Shown here: piece after piece, positions 30,576-38,438 of the stretch
Numbering within the stretch: the first letter of the stretch is position 1
Layout: each line of letters opens with the position of its first letter
Source: Dyella sp. SG609
GTDB taxonomy: Bacteria > Pseudomonadota > Gammaproteobacteria > Xanthomonadales > Rhodanobacteraceae
NCBI RefSeq assembly: GCF_012275375.1
Contig: NZ_JAAZQJ010000001.1
Location: forward strand, 310,001 to 374,000
Length of the DNA stretch: 64,000 nt
Reading direction: 5' to 3'
Position numbers and translations under genes: made by a program
Notes under the pieces: generated by a model
Told to the model about the DNA's origin: nothing
Databases searched by the model: none
The model's input: only the letters and a program-made list of their open reading frames with translations

Positions 30576-31037
30576 TCACTTGGCGGGGATGGCGTCGAGC
30601 ACGGCTTGAGCGTGACCTGGGACTTTGACGTTGCGCCATTCCTGCACCAGCCTGCCTTCGGGATCGATCAGGAAGCTACTTCGTACGACACCCATGTGAC
30701 GTTTTCCGTACAGCACCTTCTCGTGGATCACGTCGAAGGCCTGGCACCAGGTTTCCTCGGGGTCGGAAACCAGCGGGAACGGCAGCTCCTGCTTGGCGGC
30801 GAAGTTGGCGTGCGACTTGACCGAGTCGCGCGAGACGCCGATCACCTCGGCGTTGCGCTTGCGGAACTTCGGGTAGAGATCGCGGAAGTCCTTGGCTTCG
30901 TTGGTGCAGCCCGGCGTGCTGTCCTTGGGATAGAAGTACACCACCACCCATTGGCCCTTGAGGCTGTCGAGTTTCAGCTCGCCGCCGTCGCCGAGCGGGC
31001 CTTTGAGCTTGGGGGCTTTTTTGCCGAGGTCTGGCAT
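30576..31037 (-). CDS. bcp: Thioredoxin-dependent thiol peroxidase (Bcp/PrxQ)
   Basis: A 153-residue peroxiredoxin reducing organic hydroperoxides. The peroxidatic Cys44 lies in STPGCTNEAKDFRD. The usual resolving Cys five residues later is absent (Lys-Asp here), and the alternative alpha-3 Cys is also missing (SHANFAAK). Only Cys98 (ETWCQAF) remains. It may work as a 1-Cys enzyme or use Cys98. GGAG lies before ATG 31037, preceded by a tight hairpin. Confidence 0.95.
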   Translation of the reverse strand: MPDLGKKAPKLKGPLGDGGELKLDSLKGQWVVVYFYPKDSTPGCTNEAKDFRDLYPKFRKRNAEVIGVSRDSVKSHANFAAKQELPFPLVSDPEETWCQAFDVIHEKVLYGKRHMGVVRSSFLIDPEGRLVQEWRNVKVPGHAQAVLDAIPAK

Positions 31038-31048
31038 GACTGCTCCTG

Positions 31049-31069
31049 CGAAGCCAGCACCTGGCTTCG
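31049..31069 (-). promoter_or_regulatory. Hairpin next to the bcp ribosome-binding site
   Basis: A perfect 9-bp stem CGAAGCCAG/CTGGCTTCG with a 3-nt loop ends only a few nucleotides before the bcp GGAG on the minus strand. It could influence translation start or mark the mRNA 5' end. The rest of the 31038-31334 gap shows no gene. Confidence 0.45.
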
Positions 31070-31334
31070 TCTTGTGGTTTTAGTGGGGGAGTGAGGCTGG
31101 CGGCCGGTGGCCGGCACGGAGGGGAAGGCGGCGCGTCGTGCGATGGTGCTCGCTCGATCTGCGTACTGCATGCGCGCCGGCCCTCCGGTATTGCCTCTTC
31201 GGGGCCAAGACTAGCGCGCCTGCGGCGGCGGATGACAGCCCTTGCCAACCGCGGCGTGGCGGGGGCATGCTGGCTTTCCCTCGCGCTGGGGCCCGGAAGA
31301 AGTTTTTGGCGGCCCCGCTCTGGAATCCAGGCGC

Positions 31335-31889
31335 TTAGAACTTGACCGGATCCATGATGGCATCCAGGTTGAGGCCGTCGCAGAACTCCAGGAAGTCGTC
31401 GCGCAAGGCGGCGATGTGCGTGTCGGCGGGAATGCCCACCGTGATCTGCGCCTGGAACATCGCCGCGCCGGTCTGCATGGCCTGGTAGCGCATGGAGTGC
31501 AGCTGTTCCACCGCGATGCCGTGGCGGTCGAAGAAATCGATGATGCGCACCAGGATGCCGGGACGGTCGGCCGAGATCACTTCCACCAGGTAGGGCAGCA
31601 GGCGCGAGGCCTGGCTGCGGCCGTCGGTGCGGTAGTGCATCAGGTGCACGTCTTCTTCGCGCGCGAACTTGGCCAGGGCGGACTCCAGCTTCGCCACCGC
31701 GTCCCAGGAGCCGGTGGCCAGCAGGGTCAGCGAGGTGTCCACGCCGATGGTCGACACGCGCGCGTCGGCCAGGTTGCAGCCGGCATCGGCGATGCGGCGG
31801 GCCAGGTTCAGCAGGGGAGTGCGCGGCGACGGGGTCAGGGCCTGGATCAGCAGCTGGTGGTCGTTGCCGGTACGCGAGGAACGGTTCAA
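31335..31889 (-). CDS. gcvR: Glycine cleavage system transcriptional repressor GcvR-like, two ACT domains
   Basis: A 184-residue protein with two ACT domains (about residues 10-85 and 98-175; LLPYLVEVISADRPGILVRI begins the second). GcvR senses glycine and restrains the GcvA activator in enterobacteria. Here no gcv genes are adjacent, so the role is by family only. The start is TTG 31889; no ATG or GTG lies in frame upstream. It diverges from dapA, as gcvR does in E. coli and many gammaproteobacteria. Confidence 0.9.
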   Translation of the reverse strand: MNRSSRTGNDHQLLIQALTPSPRTPLLNLARRIADAGCNLADARVSTIGVDTSLTLLATGSWDAVAKLESALAKFAREEDVHLMHYRTDGRSQASRLLPYLVEVISADRPGILVRIIDFFDRHGIAVEQLHSMRYQAMQTGAAMFQAQITVGIPADTHIAALRDDFLEFCDGLNLDAIMDPVKF

Positions 31890-31950
31890 GGAGGTCGGCC
31901 TGTAGCGTGGACCCGCGCAGCGCGGGACGGCGGCGCAAGGCCCGGCGAGC

Positions 31951-31984
31951 TTACTTGTCGCCCCTCCGAGGTCGCAAGTAACAT
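31951..31984 (+). promoter_or_regulatory. Putative dapA promoter with a dyad
   Basis: TTGTCG (31955-31960) and TAACAT (31979-31984), 18 bp apart, form a possible promoter about 30 bp before dapA. TTACTTG (31951-31957) and CAAGTAA (31975-31981) form an inverted repeat spanning it, a possible operator. Confidence 0.35.
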
Positions 31985-32014
31985 GCAGGGCTTGGCTTCT
32001 GGCCGGAGTATGTC

Positions 32015-32908
32015 TTGAAGATTCGTGGAAGCATCTGCGCCCTGGCGACCCCGTTCACGTCGGACGGCGCGCTGGATCTGGACGCCTTCGGGCGGCTGCT
32101 GGACTACCAGATCGCCGGCGGGACGCAGGCCGTGGTGGTGGCCGGTTCCACCGGCGAAGCCCACATGCTCGAGCACGACGAATACGACACCCTGCTGGCC
32201 TTCGCGGTGAAACGCGTGGCCGGACGCATCCCGGTGCTCGCCGGCACCGGCGAGGCAGGCACGGCCAGGACCGTAGCGCTGACCCGCCGCGCGCGCGAAC
32301 TGGGCGCGGACGTCGCGCTGGTGGTGGCGCCGTTCTACGTGCGCCCCACGCAGGAAGGCCTGCGCCGGCATTTCCTCGCGGTGGCCGAGCAGGGCGGCCT
32401 GCCGGTGATCCTCTACAACGTGCCCGGCCGCACCGGCTGCGACCTGCTGCCGGAGACGGTGGCCGCGCTGCGCGACCATCCGGCCATCGTCGGCATCAAG
32501 GAAGCGGTGGGCAGCGACGAGCGCATCCACGCCCTGGCGGAACTTGCGCGCGCCGATTTCGTCTACCTGTCCGGTGACGACCCGACCGCCGGCAAGGCCA
32601 TGCTGGCCGGCGCGGCCGGCACCATCTCGGTGGTGGCCAACCTGGCGCCCAAGGCCTTCCGCGCGCTGTGCGACGCGGCGGCCGCGGGCGACGCGGCCGC
32701 CACCGCGCGCTGCGACGATGTCCTCGCCGCGCTGGTTCAGGCGTTGAACTGCGCTCCCAACCCGATCGCCGTGAAGGCCGGCCTGCCGGCGCTGGGGCTG
32801 GGTTCGGCGGTGCCGCGCCTGCCCCTGGTCGAACTGCAGGAAGGGCCGGAACGGGCGCGCATCGCCGAAGCGCTGGCGGCTCTGGCATCCTTGGCAAACG
32901 CGGCCTGA
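32015..32908 (+). CDS. dapA: 4-Hydroxy-tetrahydrodipicolinate synthase
   Basis: A 297-residue class I aldolase condensing aspartate semialdehyde with pyruvate, the first committed step to lysine and diaminopimelate. The Schiff-base Lys is in IVGIKEAVG, Tyr in ILYNVPGRTG, and the substrate loop is VVAGSTGEAHML. TTG 32015 is the start; the nearby ATG at 32010 is out of frame and quickly stops. It is followed by a bamC-like lipoprotein gene, as in E. coli dapA-bamC. Confidence 0.97.
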   Translation: MKIRGSICALATPFTSDGALDLDAFGRLLDYQIAGGTQAVVVAGSTGEAHMLEHDEYDTLLAFAVKRVAGRIPVLAGTGEAGTARTVALTRRARELGADVALVVAPFYVRPTQEGLRRHFLAVAEQGGLPVILYNVPGRTGCDLLPETVAALRDHPAIVGIKEAVGSDERIHALAELARADFVYLSGDDPTAGKAMLAGAAGTISVVANLAPKAFRALCDAAAAGDAAATARCDDVLAALVQALNCAPNPIAVKAGLPALGLGSAVPRLPLVELQEGPERARIAEALAALASLANAA

Positions 32909-32942
32909 CGGCCGCCCGATCTCTCAACGGAACTCCAATTCA

Positions 32943-33539
32943 ATGAAGAAATCCCCGCTCCTCCTCGCCATGCCGGCCCTCGCCCTGTCCGCCTTGCTGC
33001 TTTCCGGTTGCGGCATGTTCCGCTCGGAGAAGGCCTGGGAGGCCGCCAAGCAGGAAACGCCGCTGGAGATCCCGCCGGGCCTGGATACGCCGTCGACCAG
33101 CGCCGCCCTGGTGATCCCGGAGCAGGGCGCCAACAACCCCACCTCCAACGGCGCCACGGCGCGCGTGGGCAAGGGCGGCGGCGTGATCGCCGACGGCTTC
33201 GTGCTCACCGACACGGTCGACAACGCCTACCGCCGCGTCGGCCAGGCGCTGGAGCAGGGCGACATCGGCCAGGTGCTGAGCCACGACGACGCCGGCCATG
33301 CCTACACGCTGAGCGTGGTGGCCTCGGCCACGCAGGGCAGCAAGCCGGGCTTCTTCCGCCGCATGTTCGGCGGCGGCAAGAAGGACGCCTCCGCCCCCGC
33401 GCCGGGCGCCGCGCCGCATCAGGTGCAGGTGGTGATCGGCCCCAGCGGCCAGAGCGCCAGCGAAGTGCGCGCGCAGGGCGATGCCGCCGCCGTGGCCAAG
33501 GTGGTGGATACGCTGAAGTCGCGCCTGGGCGGTAATTGA
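32943..33539 (+). CDS. bamC: BamC-like lipoprotein (outer-membrane assembly)
   Basis: A 198-residue lipoprotein. The signal peptide ends in the lipobox LLSGC, with the lipidated Cys at residue 23. The following unstructured stretch (ETPLEIPPGLDTP) resembles the BamC segment that binds BamD, and one helix-grip-like domain follows. It is shorter than E. coli BamC (344), which has two such domains. The position behind dapA supports the call. A terminator follows. Confidence 0.8.
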   Translation: MKKSPLLLAMPALALSALLLSGCGMFRSEKAWEAAKQETPLEIPPGLDTPSTSAALVIPEQGANNPTSNGATARVGKGGGVIADGFVLTDTVDNAYRRVGQALEQGDIGQVLSHDDAGHAYTLSVVASATQGSKPGFFRRMFGGGKKDASAPAPGAAPHQVQVVIGPSGQSASEVRAQGDAAAVAKVVDTLKSRLGGN

Positions 33540-33566
33540 TTCCGCGCCCCGGTTGCTCATTGAACG

Positions 33567-33595
33567 AAAAAGCCGCCCATCGGGCGGCTTTTTTA
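33567..33595 (+). terminator. Rho-independent terminator of dapA-bamC
   Basis: AAAAAGCCGCCC-ATC-GGGCGGCTTTTTT, placed 28 bp after the bamC stop. Confidence 0.92.
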
Positions 33596-33636
33596 TAGGG
33601 CGAAGTCCGAAGAAAAGATTCGGAACAGTCGGAAAA

Positions 33637-33960
33637 TCAGCGCTGCAGCTGGTCCAGCTTGCCCGGCTTGTTTTCCCATTCCTTGGCGTCCGGCAGGCCG
33701 TCCTTGCGCTCGGTGATCACCGGCCAGGCCTTGGCCAGTTCCGCGTTGAGCGCCACGAAGGACTCCTGCCCGGCGGGCACGTCGTCTTCCGGATAGATGG
33801 CGTTGATCGGGCATTCCGGCTCGCACAAGGTGCAGTCGATGCACTCGTCCGGATCGATCACCAGGAAATTCGGGCCTTCGTGGAAGGCATCGACAGGGCA
33901 GACTTCGACGCAGTCGGTGTACTTGCACTTGATGCAGTTGTCGGTGACGACAAAGGTCAT
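33637..33960 (-). CDS. fdxA: 7Fe ferredoxin FdxA
   Basis: A 107-residue seven-iron ferredoxin carrying low-potential electrons. Cysteines at 9, 12, 17 and 21 ([14 protein letters not shown]) and a second set in [12 protein letters not shown] fit one 3Fe-4S and one 4Fe-4S cluster. Length and the C-terminal extension match the Azotobacter FdI type. tRNA-Glu lies 47 bp upstream on the same strand, so fdxA may be read from the tRNA promoter. Confidence 0.96.
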   Translation of the reverse strand: MTFVVTDNCIKCKYTDCVEVCPVDAFHEGPNFLVIDPDECIDCTLCEPECPINAIYPEDDVPAGQESFVALNAELAKAWPVITERKDGLPDAKEWENKPGKLDQLQR

Positions 33961-34007
33961 GCGATCGCGGGCCTGTGTATGCCGGATGGGCCTGTGCGGC
34001 CCGGAAG

Positions 34008-34083
34008 TGGCGCTCCCTACGAGGTTCGAACTCGTGTTCCCGCCTTGAGAGGGCGGTGTCCTAGGCCACTAGACGAAGGGAGC
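34008..34083 (-). tRNA. tRNA-Glu(CTC)
   Basis: A 76-nt tRNA read on the minus strand with encoded CCA (34008-34010). The acceptor stem GCTCCCT pairs with AGGGAGC. The anticodon stem CCGCC/GGCGG frames CTCTCAA, giving anticodon CTC for GAG codons. The D arm CGTCTAGTGGCCTAGGACA is typical of tRNA-Glu. Confidence 0.97.
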
Positions 34084-34103
34084 GAAAAGCACCGGAGCGC
34101 GCT

Positions 34104-34131
34104 AGTATAGCGAAATTGTTGCGGCCGGCAA
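34104..34131 (-). promoter_or_regulatory. Putative sigma-70 promoter of tRNA-Glu
   Basis: On the minus strand TTGCCG (34131-34126) and TATACT (34109-34104) are 16 bp apart and end 20 bp before the tRNA 5' end. Confidence 0.6.
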
Positions 34132-34212
34132 TGCCCTCCGTGACAGCTGTCTCATGCCCGAAGCCATGCGCAGCCACGGGTTCCGACCCGGCGCCAGCCT
34201 AGGCCCAAGGCC

Positions 34213-35625
34213 ATGCGGCAACCCTTTCGCTGCAAGGATTCAAACCGCTTGAACTTGAAAGCAAGGAACGAGGCCACGCCATCGCTGCGCATCATTCCGC
34301 GCGAGCAGCACGTGATATCGCGCAAGAACATCAGCAAGGCCGCGCTGCGCGTGCTGTACCGCCTCCATGAAGCCGGCTACGACGCCTTCCTGGTCGGAGG
34401 CGCCGTGCGCGACCTCCTGCTCGGCGGCCATCCCAAGGACTTCGACGTGGCCACCAACGCCACGCCGGAAGACGTCAAGAAGCTGTTCCGCAACTGCCGC
34501 CTGATCGGCCGCCGTTTCCGCCTCGCCCACGTGGTGTACGGGCCGGAGATCATCGAGGTGGCCACCTTCCGCGGCACCGGCGAGGACGACGGCAACGAAG
34601 GCGGCGGCGACCGCCACATCGTCGACGGCCGCATCGTGCGCGACAACGTATGGGGCAGCATCGAGGAAGACGCGCTGCGCCGCGACTTCCGCGTCAACGC
34701 GCTGTACTACGACATCAGCGACTTCTCCGTGCGCGACTACGTCGGCGGCATGCAGGACGTGGAGAACCGCGTGCTGCACCTGATCGGCGACCCGGTCACG
34801 CGCTACCGCGAGGACCCGGTGCGCATGCTGCGCGCGGTGCGCCTGGCGGCCAAGCTCAACTTCCGCATCGACGCCGCGGCCGCCGCGCCGTTCGAGGAAC
34901 TCGGCCCGCTGCTGCTGGATGCCTCGCCGGCGCGCCTGTTCGACGAATCGCTCAAGCTGTTCCTGAGCGGCCATGGCCTGAAGAGCTTCCGCATGCTGGA
35001 GAAGAGCGGCCTGCTGAAGTTCATGTTCCCGGCCACCGCGCGCTCGCTCAAGCGCGGTGACGAGGCGCTGCGCAAGCTGATCGAGGAAGGCCTCGGCAGC
35101 ACCGATGCGCGCGTGGCCGAAGGCAAGTCGGTGACGCCGGCCTTTCTGTTCGCCGTGCTGCTGTGGGGCGAGGTGCGCGACCTGGCGCATGCGTGGATCG
35201 TCAAGGGCGTGGAGAGCGCCACGGCCTGGGGCCGCGCGGTGGCGCACGTGGTGTCGGAGCAGTGCCAGCGCGTGGCCATCCCGCGCCGCTTCACCATCAC
35301 CATGGAAGAGATCTGGGCGCTGCAGCCGCGCTTCGAGCAGGTGCAGCGCAAGCGCGTGTTCCGCCTGATGGCGCACCCGCGCTTCCGCGCCGCGTTCGAC
35401 TTCCTGCTGCTGCGCGCCACCGAATCCCAGGCGATCGACCAGCTGGGCCAGTGGTGGGCGCATGCCCAGCAGCTGTCGCACGAGACGCTGGCCGCCGCGC
35501 TGTCCGGCACCGGTGCCGACGTGCCGTCGGCGGGCGATGCCGAGCCCGCGCCGGCGAGCAAGCCGCGCAAGCGGCGGCGCCGCAAGCCGGGCGGCAAATC
35601 CGGCGGCAAATCGGGCGCGGCGTGA
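34213..35625 (+). CDS. pcnB: Poly(A) polymerase I
   Basis: A 470-residue class II nucleotidyltransferase adding 3' poly(A) tails that promote RNA decay. The catalytic head is LVGGAVRDLLLGGHPKDFDV with the Asp pair, followed by RRFRLAHVVYG and RRDFRVNALYYD. The C-terminal tail is a basic Lys/Arg/Gly run (KRRRRKPGGKSGGK) typical of PcnB. The exact start is uncertain: the first 20 codons after ATG 34213 are relatively A+T-rich, and a shorter form is possible. It overlaps folK by 4 bp, as in E. coli pcnB-folK. Confidence 0.95.
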   Translation: MRQPFRCKDSNRLNLKARNEATPSLRIIPREQHVISRKNISKAALRVLYRLHEAGYDAFLVGGAVRDLLLGGHPKDFDVATNATPEDVKKLFRNCRLIGRRFRLAHVVYGPEIIEVATFRGTGEDDGNEGGGDRHIVDGRIVRDNVWGSIEEDALRRDFRVNALYYDISDFSVRDYVGGMQDVENRVLHLIGDPVTRYREDPVRMLRAVRLAAKLNFRIDAAAAAPFEELGPLLLDASPARLFDESLKLFLSGHGLKSFRMLEKSGLLKFMFPATARSLKRGDEALRKLIEEGLGSTDARVAEGKSVTPAFLFAVLLWGEVRDLAHAWIVKGVESATAWGRAVAHVVSEQCQRVAIPRRFTITMEEIWALQPRFEQVQRKRVFRLMAHPRFRAAFDFLLLRATESQAIDQLGQWWAHAQQLSHETLAAALSGTGADVPSAGDAEPAPASKPRKRRRRKPGGKSGGKSGAA

Positions 35626-36104
35626 GCACCGCCTATGTGGCGCTGGGCAGCAATCTGGGCGATTCCCGGCGCTACCTGAGCGAAGCCATCGAAGCGATGG
35701 CGCAGTTGCCCTCGACGCGGGTGGCGGCGCGTTCGCGCCTGTACCGCACGCCGCCATGGGGCATGCTGGAGCAGCCGCCGTTCCTCAATGCCGCCGTGCA
35801 GCTGGATACCGGGCTGAGTGCGGACGAGCTGCTGGACGCCCTGCTGGCGATCGAGCGCGCCGCCGGCCGCGTCCGCGAGGGCGAGCGCTGGGGACCGCGC
35901 ACGCTGGACCTGGACCTGCTGCACATGGACGGCGTGCGCCGCGACGGCGAACGCCTGACCCTGCCGCACCCGCGCATCGCCGAACGCGCCTTCGTGCTGC
36001 TGCCGCTGGCGGACCTGGCGCCGGAACTGGAGCTGCCGGGGCAGGGCAAGGTGGGCGCGCTGCTCGCCGCGCTCGATCGCAGCGGCTGTGAAGTGCTGCC
36101 TTGA
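35622..36104 (+). CDS. folK: 2-Amino-4-hydroxy-6-hydroxymethyldihydropteridine diphosphokinase
   Basis: A 160-residue HPPK transferring pyrophosphate to the pterin in folate synthesis. YVALGSNLGDSRRYL opens the protein, and the signature WGPRTLDLDLL with the two metal-binding Asp residues is near residue 90. GTG 35622 overlaps the pcnB stop (GTGA). Confidence 0.97.
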   Translation: MSTAYVALGSNLGDSRRYLSEAIEAMAQLPSTRVAARSRLYRTPPWGMLEQPPFLNAAVQLDTGLSADELLDALLAIERAAGRVREGERWGPRTLDLDLLHMDGVRRDGERLTLPHPRIAERAFVLLPLADLAPELELPGQGKVGALLAALDRSGCEVLP

Positions 36105-36159
36105 GCCTTTTGTGCAATGCGGCGGATAATCCGCTTCTTACCCACCTGAAGGCGTTGCC

Positions 36160-36990
36160 GTGTACGTCCAGAATGCCAGTGCTCCCGCCCGCAAGCCCGT
36201 GACGGTGCCCGGCCTGCGGGCCATGAAGGCGGAAGGCAAGCCGATCGTGGTGCTCACCGCCTACGACTACAGCTTCGCCTGGCAGCTGGAAACCGCCGGC
36301 ATCGACGTCGCCCTGGTCGGCGATTCGCTCGGCATGGTGGTGCAGGGGCATGCGAGCACGCTGCCGGTGACGCTCGATCACATGGTCTACCACACCGCCG
36401 CCGTGGCGCGCGGCCTGTCCGCCACCTTGCTGGTGAGCGACCTGCCGTTCATGAGCGACCGCGACGTGCCGCATCTGCTCGACGCTGGCGCGCGCCTGGT
36501 CGGCGAAGGCGGCGCGGCGATGGTGAAGATCGAAGGCGCGGCGCCGCATATCCTCGACGGTATCCATGCGCTGGCCACGCGCGCCATTCCGGTGTGCGCG
36601 CACCTGGGCCTCACGCCGCAATCGGTGCACAAGTTCGGCGGATTCCGCATCCAGGGCCGCGAGCAGGAAGCCGCCGACCGCGTGGTGGCCGAGGCCAAGG
36701 CGGTGGAGCAGGCCGGCGCGGATCTGCTGGTGCTGGAAGGCGTGCCGACCTCGCTGGGCGAGCGCGTCACCAAGGCCGTCGGCATTCCCGTGATCGGCAT
36801 CGGCGCGGGCCCGCATTGCGACGGCCAGGTGCTGGTGCTGCAGGACATGCTGGGCATCACGCCGGGCAAGCGCCCCAAGTTCAGCAAGGATTTCCTGGCC
36901 GGACGCGATTCTGTGGCGGCTGCGCTCGCCGCGTATGCGGAAGACGTGCGCAGCGGCGCCTTTCCCGCACCCGAACACTGTTTCAGCTGA
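36160..36990 (+). CDS. panB: 3-Methyl-2-oxobutanoate hydroxymethyltransferase
   Basis: A 276-residue enzyme transferring a hydroxymethyl group to ketoisovalerate, the first step of pantothenate synthesis. LTAYDYSFAWQLETAGID and LVGDSLGMVVQGHASTLPVT carry the metal-binding Asp, and HLGLTPQSVHKFGGFRIQGR is conserved. GTG 36160 is the start. panC follows after 9 bp. Confidence 0.97.
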   Translation: MYVQNASAPARKPVTVPGLRAMKAEGKPIVVLTAYDYSFAWQLETAGIDVALVGDSLGMVVQGHASTLPVTLDHMVYHTAAVARGLSATLLVSDLPFMSDRDVPHLLDAGARLVGEGGAAMVKIEGAAPHILDGIHALATRAIPVCAHLGLTPQSVHKFGGFRIQGREQEAADRVVAEAKAVEQAGADLLVLEGVPTSLGERVTKAVGIPVIGIGAGPHCDGQVLVLQDMLGITPGKRPKFSKDFLAGRDSVAAALAAYAEDVRSGAFPAPEHCFS

Positions 36991-36999
36991 GACACACCC

Positions 37000-37845
37000 A
37001 TGCAGACTGTGCAAGACGCCGCGGCCTTGCGTGCCGTGATCCGCGGCTGGCGCTCCCAGGGCCAGACCGTGGGATTCGTGCCGACCATGGGCAACCTCCA
37101 TGCCGGCCACCACTCGCTGATCAAGCTGGCGCGCGCGCGCACCGACCGCGTGGTGGCGAGCGTGTTCGTCAACCCGACCCAGTTCGGCCCGAACGAGGAT
37201 TTCGACCGCTATCCGCGCACGCTGAGCCAGGACCAGGCCGGCCTGGCCGAGCAGCACTGCGACCTGGTGTTCGCGCCCGACGTGGCCACCATGTATCCGT
37301 TCGGCCCGGCCAGCAGCGTGAGCGTGCATGTGCCGGCCATCACCGACACGCTCGAAGGTGCGCACCGTCCCGGCCATTTCGACGGCGTGGCCACCGTGGT
37401 GTGCAAGCTGTTCAACCTGGTGCAGCCGGACGTGGCCGTGTTCGGCCAGAAGGACTTCCAGCAGCTGAAGGTGATCGAGCGCATGGTGCGCGACCTGGCC
37501 CTGCCGGTGAAGGTGATGGGCGCGCCCACCCTGCGCGCCGACGACGGCCTGGCGCTGAGCTCGCGCAACCAGTACCTGTCGCGCGACGAGCGCGAGCTGG
37601 CCCCGCAGATCTACGCCACCCTGCAGCAGATGCGCGAGCTGGTCGAAAAAGGCCACGCCATCAAGGTGGTGGAGCAGGCCGCGGCCTCCAAGCTGGCCCG
37701 CGGCGGCTTCGATCCGGACTACGCCGCGATCCGCCGGGCCGAGGACCTGTCCGAGCCGGCCGAAGGCGAGCGCGAGGGCCTGGTGGCGCTGATCGCCGCC
37801 CGCCTGGGCAAGACCCGCCTGATCGACAACTTGCCTTTCGACTGA
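37000..37845 (+). CDS. panC: Pantothenate synthetase
   Basis: A 281-residue ligase joining pantoate and beta-alanine with ATP. The nucleotide-binding PTMGNLHAGHHSLI is near residue 29, and FVNPTQFGPNEDFDRYPR and the KMSKS-like LALSSRNQYLS follow. It lies between panB and panD in the pantothenate operon. Confidence 0.98.
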   Translation: MQTVQDAAALRAVIRGWRSQGQTVGFVPTMGNLHAGHHSLIKLARARTDRVVASVFVNPTQFGPNEDFDRYPRTLSQDQAGLAEQHCDLVFAPDVATMYPFGPASSVSVHVPAITDTLEGAHRPGHFDGVATVVCKLFNLVQPDVAVFGQKDFQQLKVIERMVRDLALPVKVMGAPTLRADDGLALSSRNQYLSRDERELAPQIYATLQQMRELVEKGHAIKVVEQAAASKLARGGFDPDYAAIRRAEDLSEPAEGEREGLVALIAARLGKTRLIDNLPFD

Positions 37846-37944
37846 GGCACCCCACATAGCGCGGCATCCGGCCTCGTTGCGGCCGGACGGCCCGCCCATC
37901 GATAATTGCCCGCTACGCAGACCTTTTCTGCTGGAAGTCATGCC

Positions 37945-38331
37945 ATGAACCTGAACATGCTCAAGGCCAAGATCCACCGTGCCACGGTGACGCACGCCGA
38001 GCTGCACTACGAAGGCTCGATCGCGATCGACGGCCTGCTGCTCGATGCCTCCGGCATCCGCGAGTACGAGCAGATCCACGCGTGGAACATCAACAACGGC
38101 AAGCGCTTCGTCACCTATGCGCTGCGCGCGGAAGAAGGCTCCGGCATCATCTCGGTGAACGGCAGCGCGGCCCATCGCGCCCAGCCGGGCGACCTGATCA
38201 TCATCGCCGCGTTCGCCCAGCTGTCCGAGGCCGAGGTCGAGCAGTTCCAGCCGACCCTGGTGTACGTGGATGCCGACAACCGCATCTCGCATACCAACCG
38301 CTCGATCCCGAAGCAGATGGCCGCGGCCTGA
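37945..38331 (+). CDS. panD: Aspartate 1-decarboxylase
   Basis: A 128-residue pyruvoyl enzyme making beta-alanine from aspartate. The self-cleavage site Gly-Ser lies in [10 protein letters not shown], and the catalytic Tyr lies in [14 protein letters not shown] 37945 is preferred; the overlapping ATG at 37940 stops at once. It completes panBCD; pgi follows after 107 bp. Confidence 0.97.
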   Translation: MNLNMLKAKIHRATVTHAELHYEGSIAIDGLLLDASGIREYEQIHAWNINNGKRFVTYALRAEEGSGIISVNGSAAHRAQPGDLIIIAAFAQLSEAEVEQFQPTLVYVDADNRISHTNRSIPKQMAAA

Positions 38332-38438
38332 GGCCGCGGCTCAAGGCAAAAACTGCCGGAATTGGCACGTGGCGCGCTACTCACGCGCCACTCAATGGCT
38401 CTAAGATCGGGGTTCCCCTTCCCGCCAAGTACGAGCCC

